Below, piece after piece: positions 14,001 through 24,018 of a DNA stretch of 64,000 nucleotides. Source of the DNA: Capitulum mitella (Eukaryota; Arthropoda; Thecostraca; Pollicipedomorpha; Pollicipedidae); NCBI GenBank assembly GCA_030062745.1, contig CP099850.1, positions 8,871,538 to 8,935,537 on the forward strand, in the 5' to 3' direction. Position numbers and translations under genes: made by a program. Numbering within the stretch: the stretch's first letter is position 1; the number at the start of each line of letters is the position of its first letter. The notes beneath the pieces are model-generated. The model was not told where the DNA came from. It made no database searches and worked only from the letters and a program-made list of their open reading frames with translations.

Positions 14001-17000
14001 GCGGTGCGGACCTCGGGGCGTCGAGAGCCCGTGCCAGCGCTCACCTCTCCGTTCACCCAGGGGTAGTGGACCTCGTGGTGGCCCATCTGTTCAGCCACCA
14101 TGGAGACCCAGCTGTGGAAGATGCCCTGCGGCGGAGTCTGGCCGGGCAGCAGTCCGCCGGGCGCCGCGGCGACGCCCGAGGCGCCCCCCTGAGGCGCCCC
14201 CGGACCGTTTTTGGCCGCGTCTGCGCCGACGCTCGACCATAGTGCTGACTTCTGAAACAGGCGGCCAGTGTCAGTCCCGACGTTTGGTAGGAAACGCGGC
14301 AAGCAGAAGAGTCAGTTAAACGGCGCCTCGTCTCCGACAGTTCCCGATCATGCTTGAGACATCGCGAACAAGCGCTGAGCTCGAGGAACCCTTATCGGCC
14401 TGGAGAAGTACGGTGCTGTAATTTCGTCATTGTCAGATTTATGTACACCTTTGTCGTATTTTCATGTCTGTAGAGACGCGACGAGTGTCATAAAGAGAAA
14501 TCATTTACAGATATACATCTCCCACCAGACGTTCGCAAATCTCTCAGTACAGCCGAAAACATTTCTCCAAAAGTATTTTGTCGAAGCACTTCAGATAATG
14601 GGTTAGTTTCTGACAGTTGAGTGTCTGAGGGACTACTGACGGATGTTGTGTGCTGTTTGGCAAAAGTCTGACTTGGGTCGAGTATGAAAGGAGTCCCAGT
14701 GTACTCACGGCGGGACCAGGGGCGTACCCAAAGGAAGGCAAGGAGGCCAAGTCTTCCTTGGACGTAAAATGTAACGTTTCTCTACGCATAAAACTTAAAA
14801 ATTTCCGAAATCTAAAAACAAATCGGCCGGAACCAGGAGAGCTTTCAGTGTTGAGCGGCGTTAGGCTTGTCCTCGTCCTCTCATTGGCGACATTCTGGCT
14901 GCGCTCCTGGAGCTGACTACGCTAGACTGACAGCTCGGTGCCCCGACGGGGCAATCATGCAGCGTTAGAATATGGCTAGACTGAGCCGTATCAGACGCGA
15001 TATTTCGGACAGGGCACTGGAGAGAGCCCATCTGCACTGGAGCACAGAGCCGGTTACAAGTCCCAAACCGCCGGCAGAAGATCAGACACGGTGGACGCTG
15101 TTTCTGACGCAGACGTCAGTCGTCACGACGCACTGATGTGTGGTACAAGAAAGCCACGGGAGGATGTACTACTCGACACAAACGTTACAAGAAAGTCACA
15201 TAGTTTTGAAGACAGGTAAAATAGCAGTTTTATTACTTCTAGCAATGCGAATGTCATGAATGCAAGAGTATGTCTTGCAGTTTTGCAACTGTAAGAACTT
15301 GTTCTTGCAATTTCCGACGAAATTAGAGCCAAAAGTTGCCATAAAGAACAACGCGAACAAGAGCTGCCTTGGCGCACTAAGGTGTCGTGAGAACTAAAAC
15401 TTCCACCAGAAGAAACGAGGCGTCGCAATTTACAGCAACATTAGCCGTAACGCGCCCGCTCCCGGTACATTTGGTGCCAGTGAACGCTCCAAAGTCTTAT
15501 GCGCCACTTGCATGAGCGGGTGCCTGCGAGCCGTGCAGGAAAAACACCAGCAGCCTGATGACAACAGCTCGTTTGTCTGTCGGCGACAGTCACATTCAGA
15601 GAGTAAAACGCCAGCAGTCTTGAAAATGTGAGTCCTGACTATGAAGTATCGTGAGACGAGGAGATTATATGGATATTCAATCTTTGCACGAAATATATGT
15701 ATATATATATATATATATATTCATATATTCATATAAATATTGCAGTTACTGAGGCTTCAGTAATAGTAATATTCAAAGCAACAGCAGTCGTTAAAAACAA
15801 CGCGCTTATCCGACAATGCTTCAGAGCCATTGCTCCAAGCCAGAGTATGTTCTAGGTTTTACCTTTGCGACTCTCATGAGGGTGCCATTACGACGACCGT
15901 GAGCCGTACATGGGGCTTTACACTTTTTAGCAAAATTGATACTTCAGCATTATGACTGCACACGAAGGATATTGATTCCAATTGCAATAGCTGATGTAAA
16001 ATGCTTAACGAGACACCAACGTCGTGTGGGGTGGGATTCATTTAGAAGCATTTAATTACAATTACATAGCATCCCGAGATAAGTGACAACCCCACCGGAT
16101 CCAATAGTTCAGATGAAGCGCCATAACTGGTTTGAAGTAACAACGATGTTCACGAATGTTACGTACACGCTCTGATAGTTAAGTCAGAACAATGAGTAGC
16201 CATAGCGGATTTCGTCGACCGCTCCGTGTGCGCTGCTTCAACGTCATAGTTTTTTTTTTAACACACCTAAGGTTTTCAGATGGGCGCCGTCGCGTAGTGT
16301 CAATGCAGCCCTTAATCCACTGTGTCTCGATGTGCGTTTTTGCAATGTTTTTTCCGTTCGGTTTCGGAAGCCCATTGGAGTCGTTTTTACCGGCAAACAA
16401 AATCATCGGCTCAGCGGGGGTCACGGCCGTCTTTAAACGGCCTGCCAGGCGCCGAATTTCAATGGCTTCCCTTTTGCGATAACAACCGGGCTTTGAAAAC
16501 GGCAGCCAGACACGGAATACTCTGTAACAATTGTGACGTCATTGGCAAAATCCAGGAATGAAGCCCGTGAGACGTCAACGGGTGGCGGTGACTTATGGAA
16601 GTCAAGCGCGTGCACATAAACGTCACCAAGAAGGTGACTGGCCACGCTGCAAATCCTGTGTGAACTAAAGCGTGTTTCGGTGTATCCAGTCGCGGTCGGC
16701 GATGCATTGTTTTAGTGTGTGTGGCCTTCATTAGCATGAGCCTCAACGTCTGTTCGTAGTGAAACAACGGAATAATACCTTAGTGATGCATTGCTCTGTT
16801 AGCAGGTCAACTGTGTCTAATTTGTGATTAATCGAAGGCAGGAGTTCATTTTAAAGGCAGCTCTTGCGTAAATGTAAAACTGAACATGAGTCCTGCTCAC
16901 TTTCATTTCGGGCGTTAAGTCGCCGAAGCGGGATGTTTCGTTCCTGCCTTATTTCGAGCATTGTCTATCATTTCACACAAGTCTTATTGTTTCTCGGCAA

Positions 17001-20000
17001 GAATTAGGTAAAGTTGTTCATTCTGATGTAAATTTTAAAGTGAAAGTTAACGCCATATGAATGTCATCATGAATCTGTATTCACTCCGGAAGTTGTTTAA
17101 AATTTTGCATCTACTGCTGACTCCACAAACGCCCAGTGTTCCTGTTGCGCCGTCGCTCCAGGACACAGCGTTCCCGGTACGGGAGACAGACGACCGCAGC
17201 CTACTCGATTTGGCCCGGAGTGTCCTGCAAACACGCGCGGGGACACGGTTACGCGGCAGCTCATGAACCAATCACGCGGCTATAACACGGCTGGAACGCC
17301 GCCGACACGACCGCCGCGAACGGCGCCGCCCCATTAGGGCCTGCTCATTGTTCGGCCTGCAGACACCGCTGCGGGGGCCGCGCCCGCCAGAAAAACGGCA
17401 GCACGGCGCGGCCGCCGTCGGCCGCGCCAGAACGGCCACTTACGGCCGAGGAAAGGCGCCAGATTGACCGGACGCATGCGAATCCGCGCCACTGCCTGCC
17501 GCCTGATTACCGTAATGAGTCCGCTTTGGGCACAGGCGTGCGGCCGCTCTGAGGTCGCCAACTGGCCGCGGCGAAAGCGACGTCGACGGTCGCCGCCGGC
17601 CGGCCGAGCGGGGCGACGCGCCATCGTCTCTGCCAGGCCAGGGCAGCCGGCCCGCGGCTCGGCATGCACCCAATCAGTCGTGCCGAGTCCGAGCAGATGG
17701 CCAATTCGCATGCAGGTGCCGGTAACGGTCTGGGTTTTTGTTCCGGCCTGTCGGGAGCCTGTGGTCGGCCAGCGCGGACCGGTCTGCCCGAGTCCAACAG
17801 AACGGGCAGGTCACCCGACGCAGATCGCCTCTGCCGTGGGCCAGGGCGGTGACTGACGCCTTCCCCATCCCCCAACCCTCGCCACCGCTGCTGCGACCCC
17901 AGGCCAGACCGAGGAGTATCCAGCAGCACGCATGGAACAGATGTCGGAAGAAGGCGCTAGTTCGGTCCATCCGATTGCGCAGTTGTAAAAATAGATTGAA
18001 AAACCGATATGAGATACCTTTCATGGTTGTCCAGAGATGGCCTGTCCACCCAGGCGTGCAACAAAAGAACCGGCAACTTCAGACGGACAGGACCGCTTGC
18101 GTGTTACCAGCATAATTATTTTCCCATTAGAAGAATAGGTTTCATGAGTCGTTTCCACAACGGTGAATTCGTCAATGTGATCCGAGCTGGCATAATCCGT
18201 TATGACTCCTCTAATTCTGCAGTTTTTAAAACGATTTTAGGGATTTAGAAGACTTACATAACATAGATTTCAGGTCGATTTAGATAATTACAAAGATTTA
18301 GGTAATACAGATTTTAGTCGACTCCATTATTTTGGCACGTCTGCAAGCATCAAATGGATATTAGCCATAGTCATAGCAACTGATTCCCAAGTGTCTGTGA
18401 CGTGTGTTCCAACATGACTGCCCAAATTCTACAAATCTGCATTTTACTTTGCATCTTTAAGCATGCTAACTACAGTAACAACACAGCATTATTCTCTTTA
18501 TCTTAATTTTCACGGTTTTTAAATTATACCGCTCATCTAAGTTAGTGACAGAAGGGAGAGCCAATCAGATACGGGGTAATCAGTTGGTTCATGAACAAAC
18601 AATTGTGGCCCACAGAAAGCGTAATGATTCCCAAAGATTCGCAGGCGTTCCACAAGCCAAGCCGTGCACAAGACGTTCACAATCGCATACGTGGAAATGT
18701 TGAAAAATTTCATCTGTCAAGAACGTTCAATGAGCTTTTTCAGATCGCATGACATTTTTTTAACAATACACAATACATGAAACGTTTAAAGGCGGGCCCC
18801 TCAGTCAACAACGTTTTGAAACGGATACCTTCTAACCATTATCATTTCGTGGCACTTGCACTATCATCAATCTTAGTACCCAGCAAATCTTGCAGAAAGG
18901 ATATACATAGGTATTCATAAAAAGGCGACTTTGAAACCTGATTTGAACCCGAAAATATCGACTGCAAAATGATAATGCCGCGGCAAACCACTACATTTAC
19001 ATCTCTTGCGAAAATCGCTATATGTAACATTTCAAATCTGTGTATCCTTTGGCTTTTGAGGAAATGACTGAAAGCTTCTTTCAATAATTTCGACGCATGC
19101 GATTGTGAAGGTATGTACAAAAAAGTTATTGCAAAAAATGCGATACAGATTTCCGAACAAAATATGCTATTTAAACTCGTGAATGTCCACGGATATTGGA
19201 TATGGGGAAAGGTAGCTGTCCTGCCATTTCAAAAAGGAAAGCTGCTTTCGGTTACGACGCTTTGACATGAATGTGGAAACAGTGCTTTTATTATGGCTAT
19301 TGGTAAATAATAGCCAAACGCGAGACCTTCGCACCCATTGGTGTGATACGTCAATGAGTCGAACTTCAAGCAAGAAGTTCAAACAATGAGCAAAATATCC
19401 AGCCACGTTAAGAAAAAATATCCATGGTTCTAAAAAATCCAAGCTATTCCGAAAAGAGAACCCACCGCACCCAACATTGATGCGCTGCTAGCATTATTCA
19501 AGGGAGCCGGAGCTCCATGCAGATGGTACTTGATTACCGCAACAGCATGAATGAAATCGTGTATGACAACATTCGAGCCGGCATTTTTCGTTGTAGCATG
19601 CAGCAGGTCACTTTCTAAGCGCTCTGTTTTCTTACAGCACGAGCTTAACTAAAGCTGAAGAACACTTGCCAACTTCAGCCATTTCATCCTTTGTTTTTTC
19701 TATCAAACAAGACTCCAAGACAAAGTTAATCGTTTTAGCCAATGCCTTTTCACGGTGGTGAAAGCAAACGTCTGAGACCAGGGAGGATAAATGCACTGTT
19801 TTTCATCCCTTTACATTGATTTTAACAAACTAGACAGAATAAAACATCACGTACGTGGCCAGCCATCCCCATTTTTCCTGAACGCCTTCGTCTGTGAGTG
19901 GAGGAAATATGCAACGTTTCATGAGACTGCAAACTTTCAAGCAGGTAATCGATGAAATAACAGTCAATCAAAAAATGTTCACGTGCAAAAGACGGTAAAC

Positions 20001-21948
20001 ATCCGTTGTTTGACCGACACGTTTGACTCTGACATTAAAATGACGCATTACGGCACTCAATTGGCTGCATGCATTCATCCATTGGCTGCATGCTCCCCTC
20101 CAATGACTGCATAACTCGGTAGGAAAGGGGGGCGTGAATTCCGGGAACCTGTAATGGGGGGCTGGCAGGCACCTGCTCAGTGGAAAGCGACGGCAATGGG
20201 CCAGCCTAGGCACCACCAACAGTCGGCAGGGGAGCCAGTGACCAGCTTTGACGGGCGTACCATCTAAATGACACAATTTTCCTCCATGCCGTGATGCGTG
20301 GTTCTTCGAAAGTTTAACGTTTTTGCTCATCCGAGCTGCAGTAATATCAGAAAAGAGTCTTGACATAAGTAATGGATTTCCCGACGTACAAAGGGAGAGA
20401 GTTCTGGTGTTATAGTCTTCCAGACTGCATCACCTTCGCTTTCCGTCTCGCTGTACATGGCAGTTAAAAAAGTGAAGCGGACTGAGAAAGAGATGACGTG
20501 TATCGAGTGCCATTTCAAATAATCTAGTACATGTGTGCTCCGAATGAAAACATTTCTGTCGCGTGAAAAGCGTTACCATCCATTGGTTGAACTTCTGGCA
20601 TGAATAAACAGATGTGGTCGGCTCAGCGAAATAGTAACGCTGGCTTCTTTTCGGGCACAGGAACAACGTTCAGACCGACCCCATCGTCCCTGCCATGGAC
20701 GTCATCACAAGGACATTTAACGATGAGTTACTGCCAACATTGTGCGTTAGTACTGCTCATTCATGGTTTCCTTTCTCAGCGCTGAGCTGAAACTTCAGCC
20801 AAATGAGTGCTGCCGGTCACTTTATAACGCATGCCATTATGCAGTTTTATACTTATGGCCGTTTAAAAGTCGCAAGCATGAAGAACAAGTCAGATACCGC
20901 GGGTACAAAACCTATGCCTGAAAGTATTATTCACTGCAAATTTACTTTGATAATAATGTAATGATTTAGTGGACAAGTATCTTCTATTGTTGGTCGCAAT
21001 ATTCCATGCACCTTTCAGCCCAAGTCTGTCCGAAGGCAACCATTCGAGTTTTCCTCACGCTGCAACGAACTTTGAGTTAATATTTATGGAAGTTTTGCAA
21101 CCGCACAGGAGATCCTGTTTTACACCCATGGGTGGATCTAAAATAAACTGAATGGAGCATGCACAACAACTGCCATTAAGCCAATGAAATGTCTATTCGC
21201 GCTGCACCTAGCACCCGCAGTCGGACGTGGCTGACGCTTTAGGTGCCTGTGCAAAGAGAACGCGAGGCGATGCCGCTGTTAAAACAGCGACTCCGGCTCC
21301 AGCGATTATTGGAAATTAAACTGCGCTTGCACGGTACCGAAAAGAAAGAACGTAGCGCGCGCGCGATTAGAAGCGGACTCACGATATAGACGCAGACTGA
21401 GGCCTCCAAACATCGCGCCCGCTCCGGAACGTACAAAGCCCAGCCCGAAGGCTCTAATTCGTCACAGACCTCGCGACTGGTGCAGGAAACATGAGCCCTT
21501 TACCCTGTTTTCTTCTGGTCCTTTGTCATTAGGCATGTGATGTGTCATAGAAAAAATGTCTCTGGGCCTGTCGGCGCCCGATCCATTTTTCCCTGGGGTC
21601 CTAGTCCTACCAGTGTAGGCATCCGCCAGCTTCGCGCTCGACCTCGAGCGCAGAAACCCGCCGGCGGGAATCGGACACCGACCGTGCATGGTCCCAATGT
21701 ACCGGGGTCGGAGCGGCAGGGACGGACCGCAGGGGGGGATGGGGGCGGCGAGCCGGCCGGACCCGGTCGTCGGTTACCTGCTCCTCCACGCCGAACGGCA
21801 GCAGCACGCCGCGCGAGCCGGGCGGGCCGCCGGCCGCGGCGCCGAAGTAGTGCGGCTTGAGCGGCGCGAACTCGCCGCCGGCGGCCGGGCTCCGCAGCTC
21901 CGGGCCGCCGCCGTATGTCTCCTGACCGGCCGCCATGCCGAGGGCCAT
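1804..21948 (-). CDS. Rotund/squeeze/LIN-29-like zinc-finger gene, partial
   Basis: Gene model of five minus-strand exons: 21778-21948, 14045-14251, 12366-12405, 9357-9482 and 1804-2054. Donors are GTAACC, GTGAGC, GTAAGA, GTAAGT and GTGAGT; acceptors are all AG. Phases match at each join, giving 265 uninterrupted codons. The N-terminal part is rich in Gly, Ala and Pro, as is usual for the non-finger part of such factors. The last exon opens the finger array with YQCKMCPQ. In this family (Drosophila rotund and squeeze, nematode lin-29, vertebrate ZNF362/ZNF384) the protein is a nuclear DNA-binding regulator of limb, neuron or stage identity. The fingers themselves are off-window to the left, so family assignment rests on one partial finger. 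The join set is inference; transcripts could skip exons or start elsewhere. Confidence 0.55.
2069..2076. promoter_or_regulatory. TGACGTCA palindrome next to exon acceptor
   Basis: A perfect CRE/ATF-type 8-mer lies 13 bp upstream (in gene orientation) of the acceptor of the 1804-2054 exon. CREB/ATF and related bZIP factors bind this sequence. It is one of ten such sites in the window. Function here is unproven. Confidence 0.35.
2245..2430 (-). repeat. Dispersed repeat, copy 1
   Basis: Read on the minus strand this segment matches 52955-53165 on the plus strand over most of its length. Shared blocks include ACGTAG.CAGGAT, TCAAATTATG.CATATGCCACT, ATGACGAAATTT-like, ACATATAATGTTTG and GTAGA.CGCTT. 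Identity is roughly 70-80 percent by eye with indels, including a TA run at 2300-2313. The opening words recur at 12461-12495 (GACGTAGTCAGGATTTTC). I infer a decayed transposable element of unknown class; no coding sequence is seen in it. Confidence 0.65.
3246..3345. repeat. Minisatellite of self-complementary units
   Basis: Three successive units of roughly 27-32 bp each carry CACTCC followed by its complement. The first contains the perfect 18-bp palindrome ACACTCCGATCGGAGTGT at 3254-3271. The second is CACTCCGGTCGGAG and the third CACTCCGGGCTCGGAGTG. Degenerate traces (AGAGTGTCTGACAGGCA) continue to about 3430. Each unit could extrude as a small hairpin. Confidence 0.7.
5160..5540. promoter_or_regulatory. 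CpG-rich promoter-like block with NRF1 and CRE sites
   Basis: A GC-rich island in AT-rich surroundings carries GCGCATGCGC (5244-5253), the perfect NRF1/EWG palindrome, and TGACGTCA (5275-5282) 21 bp further on. Another TGACGTCA is at 4586-4593. NRF1 and CREB sites together are typical of housekeeping-type promoters and of some enhancers. A GGCAAAAACGGCG word lies at 5300-5312. I see no exon clearly driven from it on either strand, so it may be an intronic enhancer or an unannotated promoter. Confidence 0.45.
8937..8979 (-). CDS. Candidate alternative first exon
   Basis: An ATG at 8979 opens MTGSAMWWRHEDGY and ends one base into a codon at TATG|GTGAGT, a near-consensus donor. That phase-1 exit is what the 1804-2054 exon accepts, so the piece could provide a short N-terminus joined directly to the zinc-finger exon. 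The frame stays open upstream of the ATG, so the start is a guess. Drosophila rotund is known to have two promoters giving different N-termini (rotund and roughened eye), which makes such a layout plausible. No acceptor with a suitable phase was seen, which favours a first exon. Confidence 0.3.
9140..9235. other. Cluster of T-run/GC motifs
   Basis: Within 95 bp there are five T5-T6 runs in GC-rich context: CGTTTTTTGCGC, CCGTTTTTGTCGG, GATTTTTTGCCGG, CGGTTTTTGCGTG and CGTTTTTACGCC. This is the densest example of a motif found in most GC islands of the window. It lies in the intron between the 9357 exon and the 8937 exon candidate. Role unknown. Confidence 0.5.
9357..9482 (-). CDS. Internal exon of the rn/sqz-like gene
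   Basis: The exon leaves at TTCATGG|GTAAGT, a perfect donor, in phase 1, fitting the 1804 exon. With the acceptor at GGCGGAAAAAG it enters in phase 1 and is 126 nt. It reads CQMRSEGEICAGERLP, then SEEQWCGDMEAPSTDGFLY and SGRVFMG. The three cysteines and acidic character are unusual for a linker in a transcription factor, so membership of this gene rests on strand, spacing and phase, not on similarity. An alternative acceptor near 9516 would lengthen it to 160 nt in phase 0, which would let it follow the 14045 exon directly and skip 12366-12405. Confidence 0.5.
9517..12365. other. Intron with GC island and a coding-like stretch
   Basis: Positions 9517-10260 form a very GC-rich island with long spurious open frames on both strands, including a 225-codon minus frame full of Arg, Ala and Pro that carries no splice-bounded unit. 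A tandem of GTGCACA occupies 10223-10242. A plus-strand coding-like stretch is described at 10790-11114. Smaller GC islets lie at 11260-11560 and 11870-12000. The rest is AT-rich. Confidence 0.45.
10790..11114 (+). CDS. Coding-like stretch with a frame change, unidentified
   Basis: Frame 1 from about 10790 reads ESAQLARHSGQPPWEPCLGI, then DDDDLRLCPPPGPEDACL and VTKRRRQHLILTPGRKKR, stopping at 10986. The minus-one frame, open from about 10878, then reads WMPYDVKLLGLQQGNVCLYL and RLLQTCEEKRVLLETTW to a stop at 11114. The change falls at an A5 run (CGCAAAAAGCG, about 10956-10966). One missing A, a slip, or simply two unrelated open frames could explain it. Neither part matches a family I know. 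An acceptor-like CCGCCGCCAG near 10889 could instead start the second frame. Confidence 0.25.
12366..12405 (-). CDS. 40-nt exon of the rn/sqz-like gene
   Basis: The exon is framed by a strong acceptor (GGTTTCTCGGTCTGTTTCAG) and a good donor (AACAAAG|GTAAGA). It reads MKMGSDVAGGVNK plus one base. It enters in phase 0, as the 14045 exon requires, and leaves in phase 1, as the 9357 exon requires, so it closes the only gap in the phase chain. At the junction the split codon becomes GAC (Asp). The tract just downstream, GTAAGATGGCCGCG, also holds an ATG in Kozak-like context, so this could alternatively mark the end of a 5' exon. Confidence 0.55.
12406..14044. other. Intron with repeat trace and GC island
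   Basis: At 12461-12495 GACGTAGTCAGGATTTTC repeats the opening of the dispersed element seen at 2.3 and 53.0 kb. A GC island spans 12860-13260. Near 13380-13430 there are short direct and inverted words (ATGATGCATGATGCAT; GAAGGTA...TACCTTC). No exon is supported. Confidence 0.4.
14045..14251 (-). CDS. Internal exon of the rn/sqz-like gene
   Basis: A 207-nt exon, phase 0 at both ends, starts after CTGTTTCAG and ends at GGAGAG|GTGAGC. It codes 69 residues: KSALWSSVGADAAKNG, then a Gly/Ala/Pro-rich run, then PPQGIFHSWVSMVAEQMGHH and EVHYPWVNGE. Codons are strongly G/C-ending. HYPWVNG is reminiscent of the YPWM hexapeptide of Hox proteins, but there is no homeobox nearby and I think this is chance. 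The island around it (13985-14340) is CpG-rich. Confidence 0.6.
14709..14756 (-). CDS. Candidate cassette exon
   Basis: Forty-eight nucleotides in phase 0 at both ends lie between CATTTTACGTCCAAG and CCCGCC|GTGAGT. They read EDLASLPSFGYAPGPA, which would fit between the first and second exons of the zinc-finger model without breaking frame. Against it, the strand-opposite words GGGGCGTACCCAAAGG resemble the edge of a repeat seen elsewhere in the window (GGGGCGTAG), and codon use is less G/C-biased. Confidence 0.3.
14757..21382. other. Long AT-rich intron with one GC island
   Basis: Positions 14757-17200 and 18000-21300 are AT-rich, holding a TA microsatellite (15693-15742) and no exon I can support. 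A TGACGTCATTGG composite (CRE plus inverted CCAAT) is at 16534-16545. A GC island at 17270-17920 has open frames on both strands but no splice-bounded unit. A 20-bp word at 18850-18869 recurs at 42615-42634. Confidence 0.45.
15693..15742. repeat. TA microsatellite
   Basis: Alternating TA/AT with a few interruptions (ATATATGTATATAT...TCATATATTCATATA). Confidence 0.9.
21383..21413 (-). CDS. Candidate alternative first exon
   Basis: An ATG in GGCGCGATGTTTGG opens MFGGLSLRLY and runs one base into the next codon at TATATC|GTGAGT. The phase-1 exit matches the entry of the 9357 and 1804 exons, so it could be an alternative N-terminus lying just inside the first intron of the model. A second frame through the same stretch (YVPERARCLEASVCVYI) would exit in phase 0 and could join the 14045 exon. 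No acceptor was seen upstream. Confidence 0.25.
21778..21948 (-). CDS. First coding exon of the rn/sqz-like gene
   Basis: An ATG at 21948 opens 57 codons: MALGMAAGQETYGGG, then PELRSPAAGGEFAPLKPHYF, a Gly/Ala run, and GVLLPFGVEEQ at GAGCAG|GTAACC. Exit is phase 0, matching the 14045 exon. A second in-frame ATG four codons later is possible. Upstream there is a CpG island and no convincing acceptor, so I take it as the start exon with a 5' untranslated part. Residue content is typical of low-complexity N-termini of insect transcription factors. Confidence 0.55.
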
Positions 21949-22420
21949 CGGCGGCCGGCGGGCCGTCCCGCGACCCGCTCAGAAGACCGCGCCGCCGCCG
22001 CCGTCGCCGAGCGCCGTCCGCGCCGGCATCACCCGCACAGCGCCGGACCGGCCGCGTCGCGAGGCGAACGTGCCGGTCGGCCGCGCCTTCGCCGCGACCG
22101 TCCCGCAGAGCCGTCGTCGCGGGTCGCGGTCGTCGCGGGTCGTCTGGGGCGGTTCGCGCCGTCCGCGGCCGCGCAGGACGGCGTCGCAGCGGTCGCCGGT
22201 CGGCCGCCGGTCAGGTCGCGCCACTCGCCGCCGCCCGCGCCGCGTCGCGTCGCCAGAGACGGTCGCGGCGCGCCGGGCCGAACTTGGCGCCGCGGCGCCC
22301 GAGGGGGTCTTTTTGCCGCGCGAGCCGTTCGGCCAATCGCGACGCGGCGTCGGCCGTCGCCGCAAAAAGACGGGCAAAAAGGGCCGACTGTGACGGGAAG
22401 ATTAATCATATCGGCTGCAT
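21949..22420 (-). promoter_or_regulatory. CpG-island promoter of the minus-strand gene
   Basis: The densest CpG stretch of the window lies directly upstream of the first coding exon. It contains an inverted CCAAT box (GGCCAATCGCG near 22330) and T-run motifs (TCTTTTTGCCGCG, CCGCAAAAAGACGG, GGCAAAAAGGG at 22310-22383). No TATA box is evident. Long open frames here on both strands are Arg/Pro-rich and have no splice-bounded unit. Confidence 0.45.
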
Positions 22421-23433
22421 TTGGGTTAAGAGGATGCAAGTCATGGCGAAAGGCTGCCTCGTAGGTTCGCGGCGCCTGCAATGCCGGTGTGCGGAGGCGG
22501 TGTTGCCCAACGCCAGTCGAAGGCCGAGCGCCAGCGAGCCGGGCCGGCATGAGAGGCCGGTAGGGTCATTGCCACGAGAGAAACCATGCTCCAGAGATGG
22601 TAGCATGGCAGGGCGACGTGCCGTTACGGGCTGGCTGTTTACGTCGACGTTGACGACTTGAATGCCGTTTTTCGCTGTCGGTCGAGCGCCGATAAAATTT
22701 GAATGGTCGGAGCTTTTGCGACTGTAAAATCATTGTTTGTCGGGCGCAGAGAGGATATGGTTTCAGAGATCATTTCAAGGAACCATGAGACACGGCGATA
22801 TGACGACATCGATTGGACTCTTCGAAAAAAAACAACCTTTGCGAGCTCTGGATGCCATCCTTTCGTAACCTGACTCGTGCTCGAAATATCGAAGAGAACT
22901 TAACGATCTCGTTCATATGCTATTTTTGCACGTTGATTCTCAAACGATCTCAGCTAAGCTGAACATCACACTCTCAAGAATTTAGGACGTGGAAACCAGT
23001 GCACTCTGCTTTGGCATCAACACGTCATTCTGTCGTTAAATTCGTCAAGGAAAGTAGGTATTAGGTCAATAAATGTCCTTAATTGCGGACAAGTATAATT
23101 TGTAATTAGGTGTGAGTTTAACATTCACATTTGTGTGGGCATCCGGGCACACACAACAGATGAAACTCCACCGGTAATTGCGAAATCATACAATCAAATC
23201 TTCATCAGATATGCCAGCCATCAATGTAGTTGGCAACACCACGTAACCAAAGCAGTCATAGGCGCCTTCCAACGTTATTCAACCTTCCGTTTCGCTTGAC
23301 TGCGCTTCGACCAGTGCAATAATCTTAGGCCCTCTCAAACCATTTCGGTGTAACTCGCTGGGGTCCCGTCACCAGCTGCAGTTTGGCCGAGCGCCGACAA
23401 CACCGGGCAACCGATCGTCCGATGCGGCGTTAC

Positions 23434-23488
23434 CTCCTGCCGCGACCGCCCCCCCCCCCGAGAGGGGGCGGGGTCCCCCGGGCTGCCG
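23434..23488 (-). CDS. Weak exon candidate, Gly/Pro-rich
   Basis: It is bounded by CCCGGTTTCAG and CAGGAG|GTAACG, 55 nt, phase 2 in and 0 out. It reads GSPGDPAPSRGGGRSRQE. The G11 run inside makes sequencing errors likely and the composition alone can give such open frames. No family is suggested. Confidence 0.2.
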
Positions 23489-23564
23489 CTGAAACCGGGG
23501 CCGGCGGCCACGCTGCCAGCCGGCCGGCCGCCGCTGCACCGCCCCGGGGCTCGGTTTTTACCCG

Positions 23565-23576
23565 GGTCACGTGACC
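23565..23576. promoter_or_regulatory. GGTCACGTGACC palindrome (bHLH site)
   Basis: A perfect 12-bp palindrome around the CACGTG E-box. GTCACGTGAC is the extended site preferred by USF/MITF/TFEB-type bHLH-zip factors. It lies in a GC island and pairs with a longer copy at 25171-25186. Confidence 0.45.
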
Positions 23577-24018
23577 GCCGGCGCGGCGGAGTGTTGCCCC
23601 CGTTCGCGGCCCCCACCCCAGCCGGCGGCTTTTTATCGCCATAAAGTCGCGCCTAATGCTGCGCTTCCGGTGATGGAGTAAAAATTGCCTCCCGGCCCCC
23701 TTCCGCCGGGGCCGACGCGCAATTAGGGACGGGAAACAGTGGGAGGTTGTTGAGACTGCTGTGCAGAGAGGGCAACATTTGCATGCACTGGAGCGCAGAA
23801 ACCGCCTCGGATGTCAGCATCCGGCAGCGTCCCACTTCACAGACGGTGATATCATGATACCTAGATATGCTGGTATACCATCGCCCGTTCACAGTTCAAT
23901 GAAATCATATCTCGCGCATCAAATCCTCAGACCCAGGTCCGATCCCCGGGAACTTATGTCTCCTCTTTCGGCATCCAGTCCTCGTCTTCCTGTTGTGCAT
24001 AGGACCTCCCGTAGTGTT

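Noticed and set aside
14045-14251. HYPWVNG as a Hox hexapeptide
   Set aside because: Hox motifs read YPWM and precede a homeodomain; none is present and the exon fits the zinc-finger model.
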